Shown: positions 26,585 through 34,470, numbered from the stretch's first letter. The stretch: DNA of 43,703 nucleotides from Clostridium tetanomorphum (GCF_017873215.1 NZ_JAGGKA010000026.1:1-43703); one strand, 5' to 3'. Translations and numbers: made by a program. Notes: generated by a model from the sequence alone, not told the origin.

Positions 26585-26926
26585 TTAATTTGCTTCCTCT
26601 TTTGTCTTTGAATAATCTATAAACTGTATATCTTCTGCTACAATCTGGGTTATGTATCTTCTATCTCCATTAGTACTAGTATAAGACTTTACATTAATTT
26701 TTCCAAAAATGCTTATTAACCTTCCTTTTGTTAAATATGGTGCAATAGATTCTGCAGACTTTCTCCAATAAACTACAGGTACAAAATCCGCTTCTCTTTC
26801 ACCTTTATTATTTAAATAGTTTCTTTGTACTGCTAAAGTGAAATTTAATAAAGCATTTCCTTCTTCACCTACATGTTTTAATTCACAATCTTTTGTAAGC
26901 CTTCCTATAAGCAAAACCTTATTCAT
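26585..26926 (-). CDS. ssb: Single-stranded DNA-binding protein, short form
   Basis: 113 aa OB-fold SSB: MNKVLLIGRLTKDCELKHVG, LNFTLAVQRNYLNNKGEREA, FVPVVYWRKSAESIAPYLTKG. It ends DYSKTKEEAN soon after the OB fold, so it lacks the long linker and the acidic DDxIPF tip that recruits repair partners in the main SSB. This suggests a secondary SSB, like Bacillus SsbB, with the main copy elsewhere. Single gene with GGAGTGAG upstream. Confidence 0.9.
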   Translation of the reverse strand: MNKVLLIGRLTKDCELKHVGEEGNALLNFTLAVQRNYLNNKGEREADFVPVVYWRKSAESIAPYLTKGRLISIFGKINVKSYTSTNGDRRYITQIVAEDIQFIDYSKTKEEAN

Positions 26927-27131
26927 ATTCTCACTCCTAAACTTTTTATATAATTATTACCAATAATTATGTTTATAATCACTTTCTCAATTTGTTTAAT
27001 ATTTTATATGATAGAAACTACCTGAGAATTTACATTTGATTAAGGTTTCCTTATTTATTATCTTTAATTTCTAATTTATTATTTAAAACAATTTTATTAT
27101 TACTGTTTAAAAGTTATACACGAATTAAATA

Positions 27132-27638
27132 TTATAATTTTCTATATTCTTGCGAAAGTCCAACATAATGTTTTGCACTCTCTCTTATTTTTATTTTTTC
27201 CTCTTCTGTAAGATACCTAACAACTTTTGCAGGAGAACCCATACATAATACTCCTGAAGGTATTTCTTTTCCTTCTGTAACCAAACTTCCTGCTCCTAAT
27301 ATTGTATAATCTCCAATTTTAGCATTATTCAAAACTATACTTCCCATTCCTATTAAAGAACAATTTCCAATATTACATCCATGCAATATTACTCCATGTC
27401 CTATAGTTACATTATTTCCGATATTAAGTGGAGCTATAGAATCTACATGAAGTATACAATTATCTTGTACATTGGTATTTTTACCCACAACAATTTCATT
27501 GGTGTCCCCTCTTATTACAGTACCAAACCAAATATTGGAATTTTCTTCTAAGTACACGTCTCCTATTATATCTGCACTATTGGCTATAAAACAATTATCA
27601 TGTACATTAGGCTTCTTTTCATTAAAACTATATATCAT
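27132..27638 (-). CDS. Gamma-carbonic-anhydrase-like hexapeptide-repeat protein
   Basis: About 168 aa left-handed beta-helix protein: repeated hexapeptides from CFIANSADIIGDVYLEENS to GAGSLVTEGKEIP, and a C-terminal helix with YRKL. Residues expected to bind metal in this family are present (LHVDSIAP, GHGVILHGC). It resembles YrdA/PaaY, metal-binding trimers whose members have carbonic anhydrase or thioesterase activity; the true substrate is not clear. ATG 27638 follows GAGGAGGAT by 6 nt. Longer readings from upstream ATGs lack such a site. Confidence 0.88.
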   Translation of the reverse strand: MIYSFNEKKPNVHDNCFIANSADIIGDVYLEENSNIWFGTVIRGDTNEIVVGKNTNVQDNCILHVDSIAPLNIGNNVTIGHGVILHGCNIGNCSLIGMGSIVLNNAKIGDYTILGAGSLVTEGKEIPSGVLCMGSPAKVVRYLTEEEKIKIRESAKHYVGLSQEYRKL

Positions 27639-27743
27639 AATATTATCCTCCTCGATAAAAAAATTCATAAATATACTCATTTTTCTATTATATAACTCTA
27701 CTTTAAAATAGTAAAGAATTAATGTAATAATTTGCTGAAAATT

Positions 27744-27772
27744 TTGACAAAATAAAAAAATTTGAATATAAT
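27744..27772 (+). promoter_or_regulatory. Consensus sigma-A promoter of the formate/nitrite channel gene
   Basis: TTGACA (27,744-27,749), 17-nt spacer, TATAAT (27,767-27,772): perfect consensus for both hexamers, 70 nt upstream of the start codon. Confidence 0.9.
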
Positions 27773-27842
27773 AAATAAAGATTTAATTTATTAGACTTTT
27801 TTTATTTAATAAATATCAAAAATTGTATAAGGGGGACTAAAA

Positions 27843-28703
27843 ATGGAAAAAAACATGTTAAAACCAAATGAACTTTTACAAGCAGGTATAATCACAGCAA
27901 TAAATAAAACTAAATCGGTTCCTATTCAAACACTTCTACTTGGTGCTTTGGCAGGTGCCTTTATAGCTTTGGGAGGTTTTGCTGCTGGTGTAGCTTCTCA
28001 TAGCATAACAAATTTTTCTCTTTCAAAATTTATATCAGGCGCAGTGTTTCCTGTAGGCTTAATTTTAGTTCTTATTTGTGGAGCAGAATTATTTACTGGA
28101 AATTCTTTAATGATAACTGGTTTGTTAGATAAAAAAATAGAATTAAAATCTATGTTAAAGAATTGGATATTAGTTTATATTTCTAACTTTTTAGGTGCGT
28201 TTATAATCGTTATTTTACTATATTTCAGTGGATCTTTAGATTTAAATTCTGGTAAATTAGGTGCTTATGCAATAAAAGTAGCTTACCATAAAAGTAGTTT
28301 ATCCTCTATAAAAGCTTTTAGTAGCGGAATTTTATGTAATATTCTTGTTTGTTTAGCAGTATGGGGTTCTTACGCAGCTAAAGATATAATAGGAAAGATT
28401 TTTATAATTTGGTTTCCAATAATGGCTTTTATAGTATCTGGTTTTGAGCATAGTATTGCAAATATGTATTATTTAACTATAGGTTTTTTAAGCAAAAGTA
28501 ATCCTGTATATTCTAAGGCTTCATCTCTTTCCTATAATGAATTATCAAAAATTAGCCTACCAAATATATTGCACAATTTAACTTGGGTTACTCTAGGAAA
28601 TATAGTTGGTGGAGCTTTAATTATAGGTATGACTTATTGGATAATATATAAAAATAATAATAAGAAAGTTATAAGTATTCCAAATAGTATAAAAAAAGAC
28701 TAG
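27843..28703 (+). CDS. Formate/nitrite transporter family protein
   Basis: 286 aa with six membrane helices. FNT signatures are seen: LGALAGAFIALGGFAAGVAS near the N-terminus, GAELFTGNSL, CNILVCLAVWGSYAAKD and GFEHSIANMYYLTIGF, the last containing the central pore His. Such pentameric channels move formate, nitrite or related small anions across the membrane; the substrate cannot be told from sequence. Single gene with its own promoter, a GGGGGA ribosome site and a terminator. Confidence 0.92.
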   Translation: MEKNMLKPNELLQAGIITAINKTKSVPIQTLLLGALAGAFIALGGFAAGVASHSITNFSLSKFISGAVFPVGLILVLICGAELFTGNSLMITGLLDKKIELKSMLKNWILVYISNFLGAFIIVILLYFSGSLDLNSGKLGAYAIKVAYHKSSLSSIKAFSSGILCNILVCLAVWGSYAAKDIIGKIFIIWFPIMAFIVSGFEHSIANMYYLTIGFLSKSNPVYSKASSLSYNELSKISLPNILHNLTWVTLGNIVGGALIIGMTYWIIYKNNNKKVISIPNSIKKD

Positions 28704-28728
28704 TCTTAGTGAACTAGTCCTTTTTTAT
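28698..28728 (+). terminator. Terminator after the formate/nitrite channel gene
   Basis: GACTAGT (28,698-28,704) pairs with ACTAGTC (28,713-28,719), followed by CTTTTTTATTT. A-rich sequence on the left makes it usable on the other strand too. Confidence 0.85.
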
Positions 28729-28809
28729 TTAATAATTTTCTAGGGGCTTTATTGAGTTTCATTGTAATTATTACCTAATAAATAAATTTTATACATGTTT
28801 TTTAAATTT

Positions 28810-28946
28810 TTATTCTATAGGTTCTCCTTTAAAGTTTTCATAAGTTGGTAGATTCTTTTTTCTGTTCTTAGGTCTTCTCTCTTCCGGTCTAACTCCATCA
28901 TTTTTGCCACCCTCTTTTGATGCTTATCTCCTCTAAATGATTTCAT
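28810..28946 (-). pseudogene. Small basic protein gene with apparent single-base deletion
   Basis: An ATG at 28946 with AGGGGA upstream opens MKSFRGDKHQK. In the frame as given it ends at 28815 (43 aa) with unusually G/C-ending codons (GTG, GAG, GAC, CGG). One extra A in the AAAA run (28,915-28,918) would instead give a 45-aa product with A/T-ending codons, ending RPEERRPKNRKKNLPTYENF plus KGEPIE. The second version looks more like a real clostridial small protein. I do not recognise a function. Confidence 0.5.
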
Positions 28947-29097
28947 TTAAATTCCCCTGCCTTTATAAAATTATAATTTATACCATAGCGCTCCTTTTAT
29001 TGATGCTAAAATCATATTATTATTTTTCCATAGTAATAAATTATTATTCAATAATAAACTTTGATTTATACTCTGAAAATTTACTCCGTAATTTTTT

Positions 29098-29781
29098 CTA
29101 AACATCCAAACTCATAATAAACTTATAATAAATATAATATGCTATAATGATAAATACTATAGAACATAACAAAATAATATTAGGAGATGTTATGTTTATA
29201 TAAACGTCTCTTATTGAATCACTCCAAAATATCAAAAATGCTATTCCCCATAAACTAGCTAATAATAATTTTCCTATTTTATTAGGTATGAACTTAATAA
29301 ATAAAATTTGTATCATAAAAATAGAAGTATAAAATAAATTATAAATAATAACATTTACAAAGCTTGCTTTTAAAAAAGAAATAAAATCTTTCCCTATAAT
29401 AAACCCTAAATATCCAAATACGCTATAATCTATGATAGTAAATATTATACCTGTGGATAATACAACTGAAATACCTATAATTAGATTAACCATTATTATC
29501 TTATTTTTAAAATATTCCTTTCTAGGATAGTTTAAACTTATAAAATATCTTATATCTCTTTTTAATTCTTCTGTATCATAATGTCTAGGAACCATAATAC
29601 ATAAAAATACTAAAAATTCTCTAATATTCATACCTTTATATGGTTTGCTAATATCATAGGGTATCCATAAAGATACAATTACTCCAATTAGAATACTAAA
29701 TAAAAAAATTATTATCAAAGACCCTTCTACAAAATATCTATTAAATTGAACGTTAAATCTTTTCTTATTTATTAATTTCAT
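29098..29781 (-). CDS. ABC transporter membrane protein (predicted)
   Basis: 227 aa with about six hydrophobic segments, including one at residues 20-40 and two at the C-terminus. It lies in a leftward cluster with a GntR regulator and an ABC ATPase, so it is probably a permease subunit. Between helices it carries FISLNYPRKEYFKNKIIM, a segment that recurs in variant form in the proteins at 30,824 and 32,712. Substrate unknown; such YtrA-linked ABC systems are often induced by cell-wall-active compounds. Confidence 0.7.
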   Translation of the reverse strand: MKLINKKRFNVQFNRYFVEGSLIIIFLFSILIGVIVSLWIPYDISKPYKGMNIREFLVFLCIMVPRHYDTEELKRDIRYFISLNYPRKEYFKNKIIMVNLIIGISVVLSTGIIFTIIDYSVFGYLGFIIGKDFISFLKASFVNVIIYNLFYTSIFMIQILFIKFIPNKIGKLLLASLWGIAFLIFWSDSIRDVYINITSPNIILLCSIVFIIIAYYIYYKFIMSLDV

Positions 29782-29938
29782 TTATATCCCACCTAATCCT
29801 TTATCTCATGGCTACCAATCTCAATACTACTACCTTCTCTAATTGTCCATTATAGATAGCTTATATCCCTAGATAAGTCCTTATAATCTTCAGCTAGAGT
29901 AATTTTCTTTACTTGCAAACTCCATCTAAAACTTATAT

Positions 29939-30805
29939 TTACTTCATAGTTAAACTTACAAATAATTTCTGAATAGGTATAGCTTCTATTTGAAAATTCA
30001 TTTTTTCCAATACTTCTCTATGTTCATCAGATAAGTATTGAAATATTTCAAAAGTTCCTATTTCCCCATGAAACTCCTTATTTAAAATATTGAATTTTTC
30101 TTCAATATCTTTCAATTTTTCTTTTTCTCCCCTTATATAAAATGCTTTTTCCTTCAAATTATCTACATTGTCACATAAGAGCAACTTGCCTTTATGAATA
30201 ATAATTATATTTTCAAAAAGCCTGCTTACTTCTTCTAAATAATGAGTAGAAAATATTATACATCTAGGATATCTATCATAATCTTCTAAAAGTGCCCTAT
30301 AAAATATTTCTCTTCCTACAGGGTCAAGTCCTGAATACGGTTCATCAAACATTGTTAGAGGCGCACGACTAGCCAGTCCTACTATTATGTTCACCATAGA
30401 CTTCATTCCCTTAGAAAGATCACCATAACTCTTACTCACATCTAAATTAAATTTTTCTATTAACTCTTCTTTAAAATCTTCATCCCAATTAGAATAAAAT
30501 ATTTTAGCTATATCAAAGATTTCCTTAGAATTCATATTAGGCATAAAATTATTTCCATCACTTACAAAACAAATTTTAGAAAGAATTTTTTCATTTTCAA
30601 AAGGCTCTTCTCCAAAAACTTCTACAGTCCCTGAATTCTTTATATAATGACAGGCTATTGTCTTTAATAAAGTTGTTTTCCCCGCTCCATTCCTTCCTGC
30701 TAATCCATAAATTTTATTATCTTCTATATCCAAAGATAAATTATTTAAAGCTTTTTTATTATTAAATACTTTATTTAACTTCTTTATACTTACTGCTAAC
30801 TCCAT
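29939..30805 (-). CDS. ABC transporter ATP-binding protein
   Basis: 288 aa nucleotide-binding subunit. Walker A is AGRNGAGKTTLLKTI, the signature loop is degenerate (YGDLSKGMKSMV instead of LSGGQ), Walker B LTMFDEPYSGLDP, H-loop IIFSTHYLEEVS. The LSKGMKxxV signature and the regulatory-looking C-terminal extension (residues 215-288) are typical of YtrB-type ATPases linked to GntR regulators. It would pair with the membrane proteins at 30,824 and 29,098. Confidence 0.9.
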   Translation of the reverse strand: MELAVSIKKLNKVFNNKKALNNLSLDIEDNKIYGLAGRNGAGKTTLLKTIACHYIKNSGTVEVFGEEPFENEKILSKICFVSDGNNFMPNMNSKEIFDIAKIFYSNWDEDFKEELIEKFNLDVSKSYGDLSKGMKSMVNIIVGLASRAPLTMFDEPYSGLDPVGREIFYRALLEDYDRYPRCIIFSTHYLEEVSRLFENIIIIHKGKLLLCDNVDNLKEKAFYIRGEKEKLKDIEEKFNILNKEFHGEIGTFEIFQYLSDEHREVLEKMNFQIEAIPIQKLFVSLTMK

Positions 30806-30823
30806 AAATTTTCCTCCAAATAA

Positions 30824-31411
30824 TTATATTTCTGTAGTCTTTAAAGCAACACTAGCTATAAACATATTGAAACAAATAGCTGCTAAACTTCCCCAAAAAT
30901 ATGGAATAAAATTATTTAAAATCCACTGTGTATCTCCCAAAAGAATAGCCTCAATTAAAATGAATCTAATATATAATGGAAAATACAGAAATATCATACC
31001 AAATTCTACGGCTACATATTGACTTATAGATAAAATCTCAATAAATATTTCTATACTGCTAAATAAAATATAGAAAATAAAATAGAATAAAAATATTATT
31101 ATAATACTTTTGCCATTATTAATTTCTTTTCCAAACAAATTGAACGTAGTGCATAATATTGAAAGAAATAAGGATTTAATGAGAGAACTCTTTATCTTAT
31201 TCATATAATACTTTTTTCTTGTGCAACTAAAGGAGATGAACATTTTAAAATCCTTACTTCCAAATCTATAAAATATTTTTACAGTAAACAAAAACATAAT
31301 TAATTTAGAGATATCAGTAATTGTTACTTGTAAAATAACTGCACAAAATAATAGCAACAAAATAAATTTTCTATCTCTTTTTAAATACACCTTGAAAATA
31401 TTCTTATTCAC
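30824..31411 (-). CDS. ABC transporter membrane protein (predicted)
   Basis: About 195 aa with five or six membrane segments. After the second helix it contains FISFSCTRKKYYMNKIKSS, matching in pattern the FISLNYPRKEYFKNK segment of the downstream permease. It sits between the GntR regulator and the ATPase. The start is uncertain: the GTG at 31411 is 6 nt after GGGGGAG, while ATGs at 31426 and 31417 have poorer sites. The frame overlaps the end of the regulator gene. Confidence 0.7.
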   Translation of the reverse strand: MNKNIFKVYLKRDRKFILLLLFCAVILQVTITDISKLIMFLFTVKIFYRFGSKDFKMFISFSCTRKKYYMNKIKSSLIKSLFLSILCTTFNLFGKEINNGKSIIIIFLFYFIFYILFSSIEIFIEILSISQYVAVEFGMIFLYFPLYIRFILIEAILLGDTQWILNNFIPYFWGSLAAICFNMFIASVALKTTEI

Positions 31412-31781
31412 TGCCATCTCCCCCATAACTCCTAATCATCTTTATAATTTCTTCCTTATTTATATCAACTTTCTCCCCTTCTTTAATAGTCTTTAAAACA
31501 AATTCCTTAAAAAAACTCTTTCTTCTCTTTTCCTTTATGTATTCTTTAGCCCCTGATTTAACAAACATACCTATCCCTCTTTTTTTATACAGTATGCCTT
31601 CCTCTGCTAAAATATTTATACCTTTTCTTGAAGTGGCAGGATTAATGCCATACACTTCTGAGAATTGATTGGTAGACATAACCTGTTCCTCTTCCTTTAA
31701 AAGCCCATTTAATATATCATCTTCAATGCCATTGGCTACTTGTAGATATATAGGCTTAGAGTCATCTAGTATTAATTTCAA
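31404..31781 (-). CDS. GntR family regulator, YtrA subfamily
   Basis: 125 aa. A winged helix-turn-helix domain occupies residues about 8-75 (PIYLQVANGIEDDILNGLLK, STNQFSEVYGINPATSRKGI, LAEEGILYKKRGIGMFV). A short C-terminal helical tail instead of a ligand domain marks the YtrA subfamily. These dimeric repressors usually control the ABC genes in their own operon. The start is TTG 31781, after GAGGTG. A MITE-like element lies 48 bp upstream, between this gene and its likely promoter. Confidence 0.88.
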   Translation of the reverse strand: MKLILDDSKPIYLQVANGIEDDILNGLLKEEEQVMSTNQFSEVYGINPATSRKGINILAEEGILYKKRGIGMFVKSGAKEYIKEKRRKSFFKEFVLKTIKEGEKVDINKEEIIKMIRSYGGDGSE

Positions 31782-31828
31782 GTTCTTTTCACCTCTTTAT
31801 ATATCTTAAATTTTATACCTCAGGGGTA

Positions 31829-31946
31829 ATGTGGCTGTCGCATTAAGAATAAATTACACAACATATTTTGTTATTGATTTGCAAAGCAATATAAATCAAT
31901 ATAAAGCAATATATTGTATATAAGCTTCTTAATGCCACAGCCACAT
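31829..31946. mobile_element. MITE-like element with 21-bp terminal inverted repeats
   Basis: ATGTGGCTGTCGCATTAAG.. (31,829-31,849) is repeated in inverse at 31,926-31,946 with 20 of 21 bases matching. The 76-bp core is very AT-rich, non-coding, and carries a threefold short repeat (GCAATATAAA, TCAATATAAA, GCAATATAT). Size, terminal repeats and lack of coding capacity fit a miniature inverted-repeat element. The GGCTGTCGCATTAAG end resembles the ends of IS1182-type elements. If transcribed it would form a long stem. Confidence 0.65.
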
Positions 31947-31950
31947 AATT

Positions 31951-32667
31951 TTAATATAATATTTGTCCTTCTGATTTTTCTTCTTTTTTACAAATAGTCA
32001 TAGCAAAAGTAGCTAAATAGAATAATATGCATGTTCCTATAAAATTAGTAAATGCATATGCTATAGGATTAGTTTTTACATCTATACCTATTGCCGTAAT
32101 TATACCGACTATAATTCCTACTATAACACATAACATGACTCCTAGTAATAATATTTCCCCAGAATACTTTTTACCTACTTCTATTCCTTTTTTTAAAGCT
32201 GTTAATGGACTTGTATTATTGTATACTAAATATGCCTTGCATGGAGTTAATATTATATTAAAATATATCATTAAAATAAATGCAATAGGCATGAGTATAT
32301 TTAAAAATCCTAGTAGCATTATCCCTATAAAAATAGCAGAAGTAATAATAGTTAACACTAGATATTTAAAATAAACACCTAAACTTTGTTTAAGATTTTC
32401 CCTATAATTTATAGGCTTTTCATTTATTAGTGCCTTTATAACCACGGTTAAAAATGAGTAAAATAATGAACCTATAAATAGATTAAATAGAATTGGCATA
32501 AAATTATTCTCTACTGCTTGCTTGAAGGCTGAGAAATTTCCTGCAAAAAAATCGTATTCCTTACTATCTAAATTGAGACTACTGTTTTGAAATAGTACGT
32601 GAACTAAAATAAATGGTAGTAAAAATTTAAATCCTTTCATATACTTGTTCCAAACTTCTTTATACAT
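31951..32667 (-). CDS. Uncharacterised multi-pass membrane protein
   Basis: 238 aa with about six membrane segments, starting MYKEVWNKYMKGFKFLLPFI. No catalytic motif is seen. The helix pattern with a central PCKAYLVYNNTSPLTALKKG segment recalls DUF975/DUF624-like glycerophospholipid-associated membrane proteins, but I cannot assign a family. A strong AGGAGGAG site precedes the ATG. It is probably co-transcribed with the membrane gene 45 nt upstream, and the MITE lies right after its stop. Confidence 0.65.
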   Translation of the reverse strand: MYKEVWNKYMKGFKFLLPFILVHVLFQNSSLNLDSKEYDFFAGNFSAFKQAVENNFMPILFNLFIGSLFYSFLTVVIKALINEKPINYRENLKQSLGVYFKYLVLTIITSAIFIGIMLLGFLNILMPIAFILMIYFNIILTPCKAYLVYNNTSPLTALKKGIEVGKKYSGEILLLGVMLCVIVGIIVGIITAIGIDVKTNPIAYAFTNFIGTCILFYLATFAMTICKKEEKSEGQILY

Positions 32668-32711
32668 AAAACTCTCCTCCTCATATAATTAAGATATTTT
32701 ATAAAGTTACC

Positions 32712-33374
32712 TTATACATCCTTATTTTTGAAAATTTTCAAACCATATTTATAAAACAAATATATAAATGCTACTGCTATTACAAATAAAGGAATTGATA
32801 ATTTAGAAATAAAGAATTTAAAATCATAAATTTTGCCTAATAAAAACCATAGTGCTATGAAAACTAATGGCCAATACTTTATATTACCAAATGACATAAT
32901 TGCAAATCCATTAACAAGTACTGATATGAGCATAAAGAAAATAAATGATAATAAAAATATAATCCCGCTAGAAAAAATATTTACTTTATAAAATTCTATT
33001 CCTAAAAAAACAATACCCTGTTTTTTTAGACTTATAGCATTTAAAAATATAATCACCAACATAGATGCTATAATTGAAATTCCTAGAAAAATTTTAAAAA
33101 TATTATCATAAATCTCTTTTCTTCTATACTCTAAACTTACAAAACAATTTAAATCATTACAAATAGACGTGACTATGGAAATTATGCTAGCAATATAAAA
33201 ATATAATTGTAAAAAAAATAGTTGCTCATAACTTTGTGGTAATGCTAAGCTTAAACTTAGCAATAAAACTTCAAAAACAATAAGAAGAAGTGATAAAATT
33301 CTTCTTTCGCTAGCAAAAATCAACTTCAACATATACTTAAATCTTTGTCTTTTTAATAATTGGGCTGAGTTCAC
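32712..33374 (-). CDS. Predicted ABC-type membrane protein
   Basis: 220 aa with five to six membrane segments and a GTG start after TAGGTGA. Between helices it has CFVSLEYRRKEIYDNIFKIF, the same position and pattern (F-I/V-S, then R-K-x-x-Y/F) seen in the two permeases of the cluster at 29,098-31,411. This suggests a common family, although no ATPase is adjacent. It has a consensus promoter overlapped by an inverted-repeat operator. Confidence 0.6.
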   Translation of the reverse strand: MNSAQLLKRQRFKYMLKLIFASERRILSLLLIVFEVLLLSLSLALPQSYEQLFFLQLYFYIASIISIVTSICNDLNCFVSLEYRRKEIYDNIFKIFLGISIIASMLVIIFLNAISLKKQGIVFLGIEFYKVNIFSSGIIFLLSFIFFMLISVLVNGFAIMSFGNIKYWPLVFIALWFLLGKIYDFKFFISKLSIPLFVIAVAFIYLFYKYGLKIFKNKDV

Positions 33375-33395
33375 AAAATCACCTACTCTCTTAAT

Positions 33396-33421
33396 TAGTT
33401 AGTTACTTATGCAACTAACTA
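33396..33421. promoter_or_regulatory. Palindromic operator overlapping the -10 of the membrane-protein promoter
   Basis: TAGTTAGTT (33,396-33,404) and AACTAACTA (33,413-33,421) form a perfect 9-bp inverted repeat with an 8-nt centre. The right end overlaps the -10 hexamer at 33,418-33,423. The form is typical of MarR-type or GntR-type repressor sites. Confidence 0.65.
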
Positions 33422-33446
33422 TATCACCAATACATGTATTTGTCAA
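33418..33446 (-). promoter_or_regulatory. Sigma-A promoter of the 32,712 gene
   Basis: Minus strand TTGACA (33,441-33,446), 17-nt spacer, TATAGT (33,418-33,423). It would start transcription inside the operator palindrome. Confidence 0.8.
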
Positions 33447-33514
33447 TAATGTCATTCTATACACTCAGAAAAGTGCGTCACACTTTTTAAAGTGCAATTT
33501 TCTATAAAATAGAT

Positions 33515-33541
33515 AAAACACCAAGATACTCTTGGTGTTTT
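33515..33541 (-). terminator. Terminator after folT, likely bidirectional
   Basis: AAAACACCAAGA and TCTTGGTGTTTT form a perfect 12-bp stem with a 3-nt loop, 5 nt after the folT stop codon. A/T runs lie on both sides. Confidence 0.85.
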
Positions 33542-33546
33542 AATGT

Positions 33547-34062
33547 TTAAATAGCCATTTTTTCACTATTTTTATTTAAATATACTCCTACAGCTTTCCA
33601 TGCTGCATAAATTATAGTTACTCTTATTGGTAATTCTATTAAATTTTTAACTATTCTAGGTATTATAATGGCATAAACGCCCTTTCCAGTTATCATAGAT
33701 AACCATAATGTATTTAATCCTAAATTTATAAATAAAGTTATTATTATAGCTGCTATTAAAATATTAAATAAGTTTTTAGGCTTCTTATAAAGAAAAAATC
33801 CATAAACAACTCCTGACAATGCTGTACTCACAGTAAAACCTGGAAAATAAGCACCTTTAGGAAATACCAGCATTCCAATAATATCTGCCAAAGCTCCACA
33901 AATTCCTCCAACTAATGGTCCAAAAAGAATACCTGAAAGAGCTAAAGGTAAAAATCCAAAACTTACTCTAACAATTGGAGTTTCTATACCCAAAAATCTA
34001 GTAAGAAGAACTTGTAATGCAACTAAAAGGCTGACAAAAATCATCTTTCTAGTGTTTCTCAT
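33547..34062 (-). CDS. folT: Folate-specific ECF transporter S component FolT
   Basis: 171 aa with about five or six membrane helices. The S-component pattern is clear: VRVSFGFLPLALSGILFGP and ICGALADIIGMLVFPKGAYF, with FPGFTVSTALSGVVYG next. Such proteins bind the vitamin and work with the shared EcfAA'T energising module, which is not in this window. The folate assignment rests on the tetrahydrofolate riboswitch in its leader. The ATG follows GGAAGGAGG, 12 nt upstream. Confidence 0.92.
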   Translation of the reverse strand: MRNTRKMIFVSLLVALQVLLTRFLGIETPIVRVSFGFLPLALSGILFGPLVGGICGALADIIGMLVFPKGAYFPGFTVSTALSGVVYGFFLYKKPKNLFNILIAAIIITLFINLGLNTLWLSMITGKGVYAIIIPRIVKNLIELPIRVTIIYAAWKAVGVYLNKNSEKMAI

Positions 34063-34122
34063 GGGGACACACCTCCTTCCAACTTATATTAAGTTTTGCC
34101 AATAGAGAAGTGGCCCCCACTT
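34063..34122 (-). promoter_or_regulatory. Expression platform between THF riboswitch and folT
   Basis: Directly after the riboswitch the transcript can form AAGTGG-GGG-CCACTT (34,108-34,122). The same GGGG could instead pair with the CCCC that abuts the start codon (34,063-34,066), enclosing the GGAGG site. There is no U-run, so control is probably translational. The mechanism is inferred. Confidence 0.5.
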
Positions 34123-34241
34123 TGTTAGCGGAATGCGGTAATTGCATCGCAAAACCGTATTTATATTACAAACAGAGTTTTTTCGTCTAGTGGCAACTTC
34201 CCGTCCACTAGCACTTAACGCGCAACCACCTACTCTAACGG
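34123..34241 (-). ncRNA. Tetrahydrofolate (THF) riboswitch
   Basis: The minus-strand leader of folT contains the class-I THF core in order: AGAGTAGGTGG, then TTGCGCGTTAAGTG, a perfect CTAGTGG/CCACTAG arm, CGGGAAGTTG, ACGAA, then GCGATGCAATTACCGC and ATTCCGCTAAC. P1 is GTTAG with CTAAC; P2 is GGTGGTTGC with GCAATTACC (G-U pairs allowed). These agree with the GCGTTAAGTG and GxATTCCGC type conserved strings of the family. Binding of reduced folates should lower FolT production. Confidence 0.9.
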
Positions 34242-34258
34242 ACAAATATCTCCATTTA

Positions 34259-34288
34259 ATTATATAACAGAGCGCTTCAAAAAAACAA
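34259..34288 (-). promoter_or_regulatory. Probable promoter of the folT riboswitch transcript
   Basis: Minus strand TATAAT (34,259-34,264) with TTGTTT 18 nt upstream (34,283-34,288), ending about 18 nt before the riboswitch P1 stem. Confidence 0.6.
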
Positions 34289-34470
34289 GTTATTTTTTTG
34301 AAAATTACTAAAATTGATATAATATGTAATTTTATAATAAATGTTCATATAAGTTTTAAAATCCTTGATTAAATTACATTATTAGTGATAGAATTGTATA
34401 AGGTTAATTAATTTTCAATAAAATAAATATACTAAATAGATAAAAATTATATGGGATGGTGAAAGTTTTA

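Noticed and set aside
33460-33500. Small hairpin AAAGTG/CACTTT as a terminator or regulatory RNA
   Set aside because: The stem is short and only weakly followed by T. It lies between two divergently organised elements without a transcript that needs it.
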